Origin: an uncultured Alphaproteobacteria bacterium
Lineage (GTDB): Bacteria > Pseudomonadota > Alphaproteobacteria > RF32 > CAG-239
Assembly: GCA_944392255.1 (NCBI GenBank)
Contig: CALXVY010000001.1
Location: 88,879 to 152,878 of the forward strand
Direction: 5' to 3'
Length of the DNA stretch: 64,000 nt
The notes under the pieces are model-generated. The model was not told the DNA's origin and searched no databases. It worked only from the letters and a program-made list of their open reading frames with translations. Shown in pieces: positions 27,613 to 36,649 of the stretch; the stretch's first letter is position 1, and every line of letters starts with the position of its first letter. A program made the position numbers and the translations under genes.

Positions 27613-27640
27613 GCTAAAAATCTAACTTAAAAACTAAGGC

Positions 27641-27901
27641 TTAAAGAGCTTTAATTTTTTTAGAAAGACGAGAAACGGTACGAGCTACTTTATTGAGGTG
27701 GAAAACACCTTTACGAACAGATACCATCAATTCAGATTCTGCAACTTTAAGAGCTTCTAAAGCTTTATCTTTTTCTTTAGCATTAATCAAAGCATCAACT
27801 TTTTTAACAAAAGTACGAACTCTGCTACGACGAGCACCATTAATAACAGCTCTTTTGTTATTGCGGTTAATTCTTGTTTTTGCCGATTTATGATTGGCCA
27901 T
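27641..27901 (-). CDS. rpsT: 30S ribosomal protein S20
   Basis: 86 residues, highly basic, beginning MANHKSAKTRINRNNKRAVINGA and ending VARTVSRLSKKIKAL, both diagnostic of S20. It binds the 5' domain of 16S rRNA during 30S assembly. It is placed directly before dnaA, as in most Alphaproteobacteria, with its own terminator. Confidence 0.97.
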   Translation of the reverse strand: MANHKSAKTRINRNNKRAVINGARRSRVRTFVKKVDALINAKEKDKALEALKVAESELMVSVRKGVFHLNKVARTVSRLSKKIKAL

Positions 27902-28012
27902 ATTCTTTAATCCTGTATTAAAAAGTTATTACAATATATTTTTGATAAGCTTTATAAACTCTAAACAGCCGTTTAGTCAATAGCTATTTTGCATATAAAG
28001 GCTAAAATATTG

Positions 28013-28777
28013 TTATTTTTTACGTTTTTCCATAAAGCTTTGCAGCGATTTCTTAAAATCATCAGATTCTAAACAAATTTTGCAGTTTTTGTTTTCATAA
28101 GCGATTCCTGCGTCCAGATTCGAATTAAAAGCATATTTTATAGCGTCTTTAGCCAACTTTAAAATATTAGCAGGCAGGTCAGAAATTTTTAAAGCAACAT
28201 CAATTGCTTCATTAAATAAATCTGCCAAAGGAACGATTCTTGAGGCGATTCCGTAAGCAACAGCCTCTTCGGCATTCAAAGAACGACCGGTTAAAATCAT
28301 TTCCATGGTTTTAGATTTTCCAATAGTCTTGGCCAAGCGTTGAGTTGCTCCAAAACCGGGAATAACACCCAGACTAATTTCCGGTTGACCAAAACGAGCA
28401 TTGTCTGCCACCAAAATAATGTCGCAAGCAAGAGCCAGTTCACAACCGATTCCTAGAGCATATCCGGAAACAGCAGCAATAATTGGTTTAGAAAAATTCT
28501 CTATTTGTTTAAAATAATTATAAGTTTTATCTAAAGCATCGATTCCATAAGTTTCAACCTTACTTTGCAACTCAGCAATATCAATTCCGGCAGCAAAAGC
28601 CTTATCACTTCCTTTTAAGACAATGGCGGAAATTGTATCGTCATGAGCAAATAAGTCTAATTGCAAAGAAAGTTCTGAAAGCATTTGTTCGCATATAGCA
28701 TTCAAAGCACGCGGACGATTAAGGGTAATAATGCCGACGGAGTCTCTAACTTCAACTAAAATATTTTGATATTCCAT
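28013..28777 (-). CDS. Enoyl-CoA hydratase/isomerase family protein
   Basis: 254 residues of the crotonase fold. Oxyanion-hole segments are AFAAGIDIAELQ and AVSGYALGIGCELALACD. The catalytic glutamate positions appear in ELALACDIIL and in FGQPEISLGVIPGFGATQRL. It most likely hydrates 2-enoyl-CoA to 3-hydroxyacyl-CoA. An enoyl-CoA hydratase just upstream of rpsT-dnaA is the usual arrangement in Alphaproteobacteria. No other beta-oxidation gene is nearby, so its pathway is not fixed by context. Confidence 0.92.
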   Translation of the reverse strand: MEYQNILVEVRDSVGIITLNRPRALNAICEQMLSELSLQLDLFAHDDTISAIVLKGSDKAFAAGIDIAELQSKVETYGIDALDKTYNYFKQIENFSKPIIAAVSGYALGIGCELALACDIILVADNARFGQPEISLGVIPGFGATQRLAKTIGKSKTMEMILTGRSLNAEEAVAYGIASRIVPLADLFNEAIDVALKISDLPANILKLAKDAIKYAFNSNLDAGIAYENKNCKICLESDDFKKSLQSFMEKRKK

Positions 28778-28785
28778 TTTGTATC

Positions 28786-29145
28786 CTATAATTTGCTTTT
28801 TACGGTGATGCGGACAATAAGTGGCTTGGTCGATTCTTTGGCAATATCTAAAGTTTCACCATCACGATCAAAAGATAAAATATTATCTCTTTTGCCTTGA
28901 TAAATCCACCCAAGCTGAGGAAGTGTATCTATATAAAATTTCTCAACTTTTGCAAAACCGATTTTGCTACTGGTAAAATAAGCCTCGACTAAACGGCTTT
29001 CTTCATTTCCAAAAGAAATATTATCTTTTTGCATTTGCTCCAAGCCTTTGAGCAAGGGTACATCTTCCAATCCTTCAATAAAAGCGGCATGAACATTAAA
29101 AGAAAAAAGAAAGATTGCAACCAAAATACTGAAAATTTTTTTCAT
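28786..29145 (-). CDS. Small exported protein, 119 aa, unknown
   Basis: 119 residues from the ATG at 29145, which has AGGAAA just upstream and opens a signal peptide (MKKIFSILVAIFLFSFNVHA). A longer frame overlaps mutM and is unlikely. The mature part includes IEGLEDVPLLKGLEQ, a VEAYFTSSKIGFAKVEKFY segment and LPQLGWIYQGKRDNILSFDR. This resembles small periplasmic proteins seen next to the enoyl-CoA hydratase gene in relatives. The function is unknown. It sits between mutM (11 bp after its stop) and the hydratase gene (8 bp before its start), so the three are probably one transcript. Confidence 0.75.
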   Translation of the reverse strand: MKKIFSILVAIFLFSFNVHAAFIEGLEDVPLLKGLEQMQKDNISFGNEESRLVEAYFTSSKIGFAKVEKFYIDTLPQLGWIYQGKRDNILSFDRDGETLDIAKESTKPLIVRITVKSKL

Positions 29146-29158
29146 TTTTTTCCTCATT

Positions 29159-29995
29159 TTATTTTTGCAAAGAAGGACAAAAGAATGTCGAACGACCACT
29201 TTGTACAATCTTTTGGATTCCCCCTGTTTTTTGTATATTACAATGGCAATCAGGACAAGCTTGACCGGTTTTGTTGTAAACACAATGCATATTTTGAAAA
29301 TATCCCAAACTTCCATCCGGTTTATGATAATCTTTCAGCGTAGACCCTCCGGCATCAATCGCTTTTTGCAGAACCTCGCGAACTTTTTTAAGTAAACACG
29401 TACATTCTGCCAAAGATAAACTATTTGCAATCCGTGTTGGAAGGATTCTCGCTTCATACAAGGATTCGGAAGCATAAATATTCCCAATTCCCACAATAAC
29501 AGACTGATCTAATAAAGCAACTTTTATAGCCACTTTTTTCGCTTGTAATTTTTGATAAAGATATTTTCCATCGATTCTTTTATCAAAAGGTTCGGGTCCA
29601 AGATTTTGCAAAAATTTTGGCGTGGTATTTTCTTTTTCATCAAAATAAGTCAACATACCGAAACGTCTGGCATCATGATAAGTGATAAAACCATTGCTGG
29701 TTTCAATTACCACATGGTCATGTTTGGCTCTTTCAAGTTCTTGAGAGCTGATTTTGATTTGACCGCTCATTCCCAGATGCCATATTAAGCAGATTTTATT
29801 GTCTAAATGTATCAAAATATATTTGGCACGCCGTTCATAAGCACAAATTTTAGTCCCGACAATTTTTTTTGCCAAATCATCGGGGATTTTTTCGCGCAAA
29901 TTCTTGTTATAAACGGAAATATTGAGTATAGTAGCCTTGCCAATGGCTCGTTCTATGGCAGTTTTTATTGTTTCAACTTCAGGTAATTCCGGCAT
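29159..29995 (-). CDS. mutM: Formamidopyrimidine-DNA glycosylase
   Basis: 278 residues. The N-terminal PELPEVETI provides the catalytic Pro2 and Glu3. LIWHLGMSGQI, HDHVVIET and the VGIGNIYASESLYEA helix-two-turn-helix are conserved. It excises 8-oxoguanine and other oxidised purines and nicks the strand. The C-terminal zinc finger is unusual: CPDC is followed by FFCPSLQK, so the fourth zinc Cys of the standard CxxC-x16-CxxC is replaced by Leu, just before the end. Another nearby Cys (in the DCHC segment) might substitute; activity is otherwise expected. Confidence 0.93.
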   Translation of the reverse strand: MPELPEVETIKTAIERAIGKATILNISVYNKNLREKIPDDLAKKIVGTKICAYERRAKYILIHLDNKICLIWHLGMSGQIKISSQELERAKHDHVVIETSNGFITYHDARRFGMLTYFDEKENTTPKFLQNLGPEPFDKRIDGKYLYQKLQAKKVAIKVALLDQSVIVGIGNIYASESLYEARILPTRIANSLSLAECTCLLKKVREVLQKAIDAGGSTLKDYHKPDGSLGYFQNMHCVYNKTGQACPDCHCNIQKTGGIQKIVQSGRSTFFCPSLQK

Positions 29996-30034
29996 TTTGA
30001 CCTCTGATTGATGATTTATACAAAGAGATTATAA

Positions 30035-31108
30035 ATGATAAAAGATTTTTTACAATTTATAAAAAAAACGATTTTAGCCGTAAAACTATCTCAAAAAGGG
30101 TTGTATTTGCCGCTTTCTAAATTGCAAACTTTTCATTATGCTAAGATTCCGGCAAAATTATTTTCTTCTTCACCAACAGAGATAGATTCTTTTTTTCAAA
30201 ACAATGATGATTCGGAATTAATGCATATCATTCAAGAATTTTTAACTTTGGCTCCTTTGAAAAATTATCCCTTATATTTTTTACCATGTAGGGAAAAAAT
30301 ATATCAAAATGAAGTTGAGATAAGTCTGGATTCTTTAAACACAAATCAATCTTTTTATCAAAATCTTGTGATGGAGATATGTCGGAAAGATTTTAATGAA
30401 AATCATGAAATCTATAAATTCTGGCAAAAAAATCAAGATTTACATAAGGATATGCGTTTGTATGGTGCTGTTTTAGAAGAAATAAGCAAAGCAAAAAACA
30501 ATATTTATGAAATAGATTGGTTAAATACTTCAAAAGAAAAACTAAAATTAAATTTTAAGCAGAAAGCCATATTGACAAATGTTTTAAGTAAAGAAGCTCA
30601 AAAAAATTTAGCACAATATTTTGCAGATTTGTTTTTCTCAGAAAAAATTTTAATAGAAGCTTGGCAAGGTGTTCTGTGTTCAGAAGCTAATCAGGTTGCG
30701 TTTTTACCTCTTTGCGGAATCATGAAAATGGAATTATCAGACATAAACTTTGCCATAGAATATTTACAAAAAAACAAAAAGGTTAAAACTTTGCATCAAA
30801 GTAAAATAGTTTATGCTTTGGCACTGTTGACTTCATATTGTCCGGATATAAATTTGCCACAGGAATGGGATTCCTTTTTAAAAATGCACCACATTCAAAA
30901 AGGGAAAAGTGAACAAAATTTATTATTAGGATTAAAACAACAAGGAATGGTTTTTATTTCTCAACCTCAAATAAAATTTCAAACCGCCCAAAGCTTGTCA
31001 TATTTGTTGGATTCGCAACGGCATAAAAAAGATAATCGTTATAAAAAATCTTCAGCAATATACATAATGCTTTTAATCTTGGCATACCTTATTTTACAAC
31101 ATTTTTAG
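30035..31108 (+). CDS. Hypothetical protein with C-terminal membrane anchor, 357 aa
   Basis: I do not recognise the family. It is a Lys-, Asn- and Phe-rich, mainly helical protein without a signal peptide. The last 20 residues (SSAIYIMLLILAYLILQHF) are hydrophobic, so it may be tail-anchored in the inner membrane with the bulk in the cytoplasm. There is no recognisable catalytic motif. It is divergent from mutM (39 bp between starts) and lies 58 bp before the J-domain gene. Base composition here is notably AT-rich compared with the housekeeping genes. Confidence 0.75.
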   Translation: MIKDFLQFIKKTILAVKLSQKGLYLPLSKLQTFHYAKIPAKLFSSSPTEIDSFFQNNDDSELMHIIQEFLTLAPLKNYPLYFLPCREKIYQNEVEISLDSLNTNQSFYQNLVMEICRKDFNENHEIYKFWQKNQDLHKDMRLYGAVLEEISKAKNNIYEIDWLNTSKEKLKLNFKQKAILTNVLSKEAQKNLAQYFADLFFSEKILIEAWQGVLCSEANQVAFLPLCGIMKMELSDINFAIEYLQKNKKVKTLHQSKIVYALALLTSYCPDINLPQEWDSFLKMHHIQKGKSEQNLLLGLKQQGMVFISQPQIKFQTAQSLSYLLDSQRHKKDNRYKKSSAIYIMLLILAYLILQHF

Positions 31109-31166
31109 TCTTGTCAGAGCAAGCAAAATAAGCTAAACTCAAAAAGTTTAGATAAAGAACAAAACA

Positions 31167-31718
31167 ATGAAAAAAGTACAAAGAACTAAAAAATATTTTG
31201 CCCCACAAAATGAAGGCAAAGAGCATGTTTGCGATCATCCCGGATGTAAAGAAAAGGGAGAGTATCGTGCGCCCAAAGATAGACGTCTGAAAGATTATTA
31301 TTGGTTTTGCCTCAAACATGTTCAAGAATATAATCAAAAATGGAACTATTATGATGGTTCTGAAACGGAAGAAGAGGAAAATTCTCGGCGCGCACGTATG
31401 CGTTTTCGCTGGTTTGGAGCCAAAGTAAAATATAGTTTTGGCGATGAGTTTGCCGATGAATATAAAGCATTCCGAGAATATGCCAACGATTTTTCTGCCA
31501 TGAATGATGTTTATTTTTCAGATGAAGACAGACGCAATTTAAAGATTATGGAACTGCAAGATTCTGAAGAAGAAATAACCGTAGAAATTGTCAAAAAACA
31601 ATATAAAAAGCTGGTAAAAAAATATCATCCTGACGTTAATCAGGATGATGAACAAGCAGAAGAAAAATTCAAACTGTTAGGCGCCGCATATAAAGCATTG
31701 CTGGCGAAGTTGAGCTAA
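31167..31718 (+). CDS. J-domain protein with N-terminal Cys/His segment
   Basis: 183 residues. The C-terminal 65 residues form a J domain with the HPD triad (KKYHPDVNQDD) and an EKFKLLGAAYKALL helix. The N-terminal part has CDHPGCKEKGEYRAP followed by YYWFCLKHV, which could bind zinc. This domain order is a known alphaproteobacterial DnaJ-related protein, distinct from the true DnaJ at 60550. It should stimulate DnaK ATPase, possibly for special clients. Its stop is two bases from the stop of the convergent gene. Confidence 0.88.
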   Translation: MKKVQRTKKYFAPQNEGKEHVCDHPGCKEKGEYRAPKDRRLKDYYWFCLKHVQEYNQKWNYYDGSETEEEENSRRARMRFRWFGAKVKYSFGDEFADEYKAFREYANDFSAMNDVYFSDEDRRNLKIMELQDSEEEITVEIVKKQYKKLVKKYHPDVNQDDEQAEEKFKLLGAAYKALLAKLS

Positions 31719-31719
31719 G

Positions 31720-32547
31720 CTAGTCTCTTTCACGATTCTGCGCCAATTTAGCATTAACATATTTTTCTTTAAGCATTTGGTTTTGCACGGCTTTAGAGCG
31801 TTTTTTGTCTTTCTGAATTTCTTTACGTCCGGTTTTTTCACAAATGGTTCGCGCTACTTTTTTATCATTATTTTTTTCTTTGCCGAGTTCAACAATTTCT
31901 TTAGCATCCATTTCATGGAAAGTCTTTCCGCTTTCTTTTCCGGCAATTCCTTTGATTTTATTTACACCTTGCATTAAATCAACCAACTCTTTATCAGAGA
32001 GTTTTTCCCAAGATTTATCTTTGGTTAATTTTAGCTCTTTATTGAATTCTTTTTTTAATGTCTGATTCGTTTTTTGAGGCGAAATGGTATTTTCATTCAT
32101 GCTTTGCCGCATGGTTTCTTTTTTCAGTCCTTTAAAACCGGCATCTTTAACCATATTATTGGCCAAATTAACCGCGGTTATTTTTTCGGTCTCAAGTTGA
32201 AGACGAATGGTATTATTATTTTCTTGTTGTTGGAGAAATTTTTTTTCATCTTCATGCAATGCATTATACAAAGAACTGTTATTTTGATTTAGGAGTAAAG
32301 GATCAACAACAACTTGCATGTCGTCTTCATCATCATCTTCTTCATCTAATTGACGAACTTTTTTCTGAATCTTTTTCAACCCGACAGGTAAATCTTTGGG
32401 AGAGGGAGGAGTTGTTTTTAAAACATTATCTTTCTTGGCTTCATATTCGATAGCCTGTTTGATATTAGTTTTTCTGGTAAGTTTTTCTTGTTCTCCGATA
32501 CTGGTTTTTTTCCATTCAATATTCGGATTTGTTTCTTTATCGGTCAT
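31720..32547 (-). CDS. Hypothetical charged cytoplasmic protein, 275 aa
   Basis: 275 residues from the ATG at 32547, chosen because GGGGGAAAG lies immediately upstream; the frame extends to 32628. It is very rich in Lys, Glu, Asn and Asp, with an acidic block LDEEDDDEDDMQVVVDP and a basic C-terminus. No signal, membrane segment or recognised domain is seen; large parts may be disordered or coiled. In style it resembles the other lineage-specific charged proteins at 54.7-60.3 kb. Function unknown. Confidence 0.65.
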   Translation of the reverse strand: MTDKETNPNIEWKKTSIGEQEKLTRKTNIKQAIEYEAKKDNVLKTTPPSPKDLPVGLKKIQKKVRQLDEEDDDEDDMQVVVDPLLLNQNNSSLYNALHEDEKKFLQQQENNNTIRLQLETEKITAVNLANNMVKDAGFKGLKKETMRQSMNENTISPQKTNQTLKKEFNKELKLTKDKSWEKLSDKELVDLMQGVNKIKGIAGKESGKTFHEMDAKEIVELGKEKNNDKKVARTICEKTGRKEIQKDKKRSKAVQNQMLKEKYVNAKLAQNRERD

Positions 32548-32699
32548 CTTTCCCCCACAAAATTTCTGCATGGAGATAATTTGCAATCCTAACATTTTTA
32601 GAGTAACGAAAGCCATAGTATTTGTCAATCACAGAGTTAAAAGAGCTTTATGCGCAATTTCAAAGGATTATAGATACAGACAGAGAGAACAGAAAGAAT

Positions 32700-34379
32700 T
32701 TACAACTTTTTATATGTAATCATGATTGAGCCGTCAGACAGATTTTTTGACATAACTTCCACTTGGTCAATATCATCTCGATTAAGAATAAATGTTTTGG
32801 TCGTAAAACTGAGCAGATGATTAATAATATCATTTTTCAAGCTTTCCCAATCATCTACTTTGTTAAAAAACTTCTTTTGCATATCTATTAATTCAGAAAA
32901 AGTTGGATCTTGTTCCAATACATAGCTTTCCACTTGCCAAAGTTTTAAATAAGCTTGATTGAAGAAACTGAGATGCCCATCTGCACTAAAAATAATAACC
33001 GCATCAAACAGATTGTCTAAAGTTTCTTTCTGTATAGATAGAAGAGCATTATAAGCACGTCTTGTTGCCAGTTTGTCGGAAACATCTTCATAAGCAAAAA
33101 CCAATCCGCCCATAGGATGAGGGATTCGCACGCGACGAATGGTTTGTTCATTTGGCAAATGCAACATATCTTCTTTTGTTTCAATAATGGTGCTAAAATC
33201 TTTTTGCTCACCGTTTTTAAAAGCCAAATAATCAGGAACTTCGGGCAATAAGCGTTTTTCTCGTAAAATATCTAAAAAAGAGCCGTAGTTAGGCTGTTCT
33301 TCCAGCCAAACATCATCAAGTTTCCAAAGCAAAGAAAAAGCCTTGTTGTAAAAAGCCAATTTTTGATTTTGATCAAACACGGCAAAAGCAGTACCTAATT
33401 TTCCCATAATTTCCAGATGGGCATTTTGGTGCATTTTTAAGTTACGTTTAAAATCATCGAGTTCAGTAATATCAATTAGAGCACCAACTGTATAAATTTT
33501 ATCAAGTGAATCTTCAACATGAAAAGGAGATTCAATAACCTCAAAGACTTTTCTTTCTCCGTTCTTTATAATATTAACGGTCTGATTTTTTGTTTTATTG
33601 ACAGAATGAGCCAAGAAGGCAAGATTTCTTGAAATATTTTCACCATTAACATTTGTAATTTCTAAATGATTAAGCAAAATATCTTCACGGCTTTTATTTT
33701 CAAAAAAATCTATGTATTTTTTATTGATTTGAAAAATATTCAGTTTGTCATCACGCATCCAAACCGGATAAGGAATATTATTAATTAAATCTTCCAACTG
33801 AATGATTTGTTTGAACCAATTTCTTTTTTCCGATTCCAATTCTGTAATAATTTGCGATTCTAAGCTAATATCGCGAAACCAAATCATATCACAGTAAATA
33901 TTTCCATCGATTCCATTGATTCTCATACCGGAAAGACGCAAACGTTTATTATTATTTTTGAGTAAAAACTCATCATCAAAAGAAACACCGTCTTCGCGAA
34001 GCAAATCTATATATTTTTGTAAGCGTTTTAAATCATCTTTATAAAAATTTTTTAAGATATCATCAAAGCTAGATTTTGTTCCTTCAGGTAAATTCATCAT
34101 TACGGCCAAACGGCGAGAGCAATGTTCAACGATGTTTTTTCTCGGATCATCAATTTTTTCATCAGGATAAATAAACGCAAAATATCCGTCTTTTGAAGCA
34201 TAAAGCGTTTCGGCATATCTTTCGCGGTCGCGATTAAGAAAATAATTTTTTTGTTTCATTTTCAGGTAATTATACCAATAATATAAAGCTAAAAAAAGCA
34301 AAGCAAATAAAGTTAGAGCCACGGCATACCACAACTCCGGTGCGGCATAATACATATCTATCAACAGTTCACGTGTCAT
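32700..34379 (-). CDS. Membrane PAS-domain sensor protein lacking a kinase domain
   Basis: 559 residues: one membrane segment near the N-terminus (about 14-36), then at least three PAS-like modules, at about 190-315 (ending YTVGALIDITELDD), 325-440 (GTAFAVFDQNQKLAFYNKAF...RRVRIPHP) and 450-559 (LFDAVIIFSADGHLSFFNQAYL). In relatives I recall such PAS chains continue into histidine kinase dimerisation and ATPase domains. Here the protein stops right after the last PAS (SDGSIMITYKKL), with no downstream frame carrying the kinase. It may be a naturally kinase-less sensor or a truncated gene. Confidence 0.8.
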   Translation of the reverse strand: MTRELLIDMYYAAPELWYAVALTLFALLFLALYYWYNYLKMKQKNYFLNRDRERYAETLYASKDGYFAFIYPDEKIDDPRKNIVEHCSRRLAVMMNLPEGTKSSFDDILKNFYKDDLKRLQKYIDLLREDGVSFDDEFLLKNNNKRLRLSGMRINGIDGNIYCDMIWFRDISLESQIITELESEKRNWFKQIIQLEDLINNIPYPVWMRDDKLNIFQINKKYIDFFENKSREDILLNHLEITNVNGENISRNLAFLAHSVNKTKNQTVNIIKNGERKVFEVIESPFHVEDSLDKIYTVGALIDITELDDFKRNLKMHQNAHLEIMGKLGTAFAVFDQNQKLAFYNKAFSLLWKLDDVWLEEQPNYGSFLDILREKRLLPEVPDYLAFKNGEQKDFSTIIETKEDMLHLPNEQTIRRVRIPHPMGGLVFAYEDVSDKLATRRAYNALLSIQKETLDNLFDAVIIFSADGHLSFFNQAYLKLWQVESYVLEQDPTFSELIDMQKKFFNKVDDWESLKNDIINHLLSFTTKTFILNRDDIDQVEVMSKNLSDGSIMITYKKL

Positions 34380-34489
34380 TTTCTTTATTTATTTTATTAA
34401 AGTTATTGCCTGATTATGGTTTTTATAATATAAAAAGGCATTGAAACAAAGTATTTTTTTTTAATAGTGGAAAATTTAGGGATATATTC

Positions 34490-35155
34490 ATGTACAATTT
34501 AGCCTTTGATACAACGGCGGCAGCATGTTCCATAGGGTTGATGCAAGACGATAAAATATTAGATTCATATATTCAGGCCATGGATTTTGGTCAAGCTGAG
34601 GTTCTCATTCCGCAAATAAAAAACTTAATGGAAAAAAATCATATCAGTTTTGATGAGTTAGACATGATAACGGTATGTACCGGTCCGGGATCTTTTACCG
34701 GAGTCCGCTCAAGTATTTCCGCTGCAAGAGCCTTTGGTTTGGCAAAACCAAATATTCAAATATGTGGCGCAAATGCTTTTGATGCCTATATAGTCTCCTT
34801 AGCTTTTTCACCCGATGAAATAGGTTTTTATAATGTTGCATTAATAGAAACCAAACGTGATGATTTTTATTATCAGATTTTTGATGAAAATTTGAAGCCG
34901 ATAACCGCACCGGCAGCGGATACAAGAGAAAATATTATTGCCCAGTTGCGAGGTAAAAAAGTAACCATGATAGGCGATGGGGTTGAACGTTTTTTGATGA
35001 CCCCGACAGGTTTAAGTTTACATTGCATCAAAGATGAAAGCTTTTTGCCGATAGAAAATGTGGGGCTGTGCGGTTATAAACAATATTTAAGAAAAAGAGT
35101 AGATTTTCCCAAACCATTATACTTAAGGGCGCCGGACGTTTGTTTGAAAAAATAA
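34490..35155 (+). CDS. tsaB: tRNA threonylcarbamoyladenosine biosynthesis protein TsaB
   Basis: 221 residues. The ASKHA-fold start NLAFDTTAAACSIGL, the VCTGPGSFTGVRSSISAARAFGLA loop and the ETKRDDFYYQIFDE segment are diagnostic of TsaB. It is the non-catalytic partner that supports TsaD in making t6A37 on ANN-decoding tRNAs. It is convergent with the TPR gene that follows (6-bp gap) and divergent from the PAS protein. The C-terminus is shortened relative to some homologues but the core is complete. Confidence 0.93.
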   Translation: MYNLAFDTTAAACSIGLMQDDKILDSYIQAMDFGQAEVLIPQIKNLMEKNHISFDELDMITVCTGPGSFTGVRSSISAARAFGLAKPNIQICGANAFDAYIVSLAFSPDEIGFYNVALIETKRDDFYYQIFDENLKPITAPAADTRENIIAQLRGKKVTMIGDGVERFLMTPTGLSLHCIKDESFLPIENVGLCGYKQYLRKRVDFPKPLYLRAPDVCLKK

Positions 35156-35161
35156 ATGTCT

Positions 35162-36553
35162 TTATAAAGCATAACCATATTGTAAATCTTGGTTAGCCAG
35201 AATAGAAGCAATGGTTTGTTGGATATCTTGTTTTTGCTTTTGTTCAATAATATCAATGATTTCAAGCTCTTGTCTATCCAAACGACGGTTAATACCCAAA
35301 GAGTCATAATAGATTTTACTGGCGTTATAAAGTTTAGCTGCTTGTAAGTTATTACCTTGCTCATAGTAGAATTGCGAGAGCATTTTATTAGCGTTAGCCA
35401 CTTGCTCGGCATTAATTTCTTCATCAGCAATATCCAAAACATGTTGATATGTTTTAGTAGCCAGATTATAAGAGCCGGCTTTATTATACATATCAGCGGC
35501 GCGATTCCAAGCGTTAACATTTTGTGGATGCAATTCAATAGCCAACTCAAAGGAACCGGTTGCCAAACGGGTGTCTGTAAGTGCAGATAGAGTTCCAAAG
35601 GTGCAAGCCATATTAGATGTTTCTTGAAAAATTTGTTCTTTTTTGTCACCGTTAGTCATTGTTGCTGCGGTTTCAATGCGAGAGTCCATCAAATTTTCCA
35701 ACAATGCAAGAGCATAGGTCGCATCACCTTCCGAAAGATGCAAAATAGCGGTAGCATCATCGGGAAGATTGGTTCCTCGACGAATGTCATTAAATTTTCC
35801 TTGAGCGGCCAATGCCAGAAAATTTTTCACTTCCCAAATGGTCTGCATAATTTCGTCTTCGGAAGATTGTCCTTGGTTTCGATACATAATTGTTTGAGCG
35901 ATTTTCAAATCATCAACCTTACGAGCAATCATATCAATAATAAGACCAATGAGTTCAGGTAAGGTTTTGTTCTTTTGTTGATAATGTAAAAACTCGCCTT
36001 GCATAATATTGATAGAGACAGACTCATCTTTAAGTGGCGTATTTTTTTTCCAGTCTAAAGCAATGCCTAATTCATTATTTTGAGGAGAAACTGTATGTTC
36101 TTTATTTTCTTCTTGTTCTTTTTTTCTTTCTTGTTCTTTTTTCTGCAAAAGAAGCTCTTGGCGACGTTTTTCTTGGCGTTGCAGTTCTCGGTGTTGATCT
36201 AATATCTGTTTTTGTCTTAACTCTTCTAATTCCAGTTCTTTTTGCAACTCATCATTCTCGTCATCAACTTCTTCTGAATCATTATTTTGAGAAGCAACAT
36301 TTTTACTATAATTCTTGTTTTTGGAAGGCGTATTATCTAATTTTAGAAAAGCGATGATAGATTTAACATAAATCACAATCACCAAAAATAAAAAGACAAT
36401 AAATGCGAGCAGCATTAAAAGATATGAAACAATACGAACATTGCTCATGCCGGAAATGTACTTATCGACAACATCGGCAAGAACATCAATATTGGTAATG
36501 GCAGAGGCAAAAAAGCTCTCGGCACAAAAAAAGGTTATAATCTGCTCAAACAT
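35162..36553 (-). CDS. Membrane-anchored coiled-coil TPR protein
   Basis: 463 residues. A hydrophobic segment at about 42-68 anchors it. A long charged coiled coil (about 90-165, QRQEKRRQELLLQKKEQE-type) leads to a helical C-terminal half with TPR-like repeats at about 290-420 (for example NVNAWNRAADMYNKAGSY, then QANKMLSQFYYEQGNNLQAAKLY-like units). It probably faces the cytoplasm and scaffolds a complex, but the partners are not known. It forms a local cluster with two other poorly known membrane proteins (36650 and 37411), one of which also has TPRs. Confidence 0.75.
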   Translation of the reverse strand: MFEQIITFFCAESFFASAITNIDVLADVVDKYISGMSNVRIVSYLLMLLAFIVFLFLVIVIYVKSIIAFLKLDNTPSKNKNYSKNVASQNNDSEEVDDENDELQKELELEELRQKQILDQHRELQRQEKRRQELLLQKKEQERKKEQEENKEHTVSPQNNELGIALDWKKNTPLKDESVSINIMQGEFLHYQQKNKTLPELIGLIIDMIARKVDDLKIAQTIMYRNQGQSSEDEIMQTIWEVKNFLALAAQGKFNDIRRGTNLPDDATAILHLSEGDATYALALLENLMDSRIETAATMTNGDKKEQIFQETSNMACTFGTLSALTDTRLATGSFELAIELHPQNVNAWNRAADMYNKAGSYNLATKTYQHVLDIADEEINAEQVANANKMLSQFYYEQGNNLQAAKLYNASKIYYDSLGINRRLDRQELEIIDIIEQKQKQDIQQTIASILANQDLQYGYAL

Positions 36554-36649
36554 ATTTTTATTTTATACCATTTACAAAATGTTTTTTCCTGTCTAAGATA
36601 TAAAAAAATATATAAGACATAAAACAACATTAGCTGTAATAGATTAAAA

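Noticed and set aside
27192..27640. Possible chromosomal origin upstream of dnaA
   Set aside because: I found no TTATCCACA-type DnaA boxes or AT-rich 13-mer array, and alphaproteobacterial origins are often away from dnaA.
28786..29316. 176-residue version of the small exported protein
   Set aside because: The extension lies within mutM; the ATG at 29145 has a ribosome site and begins a signal peptide.
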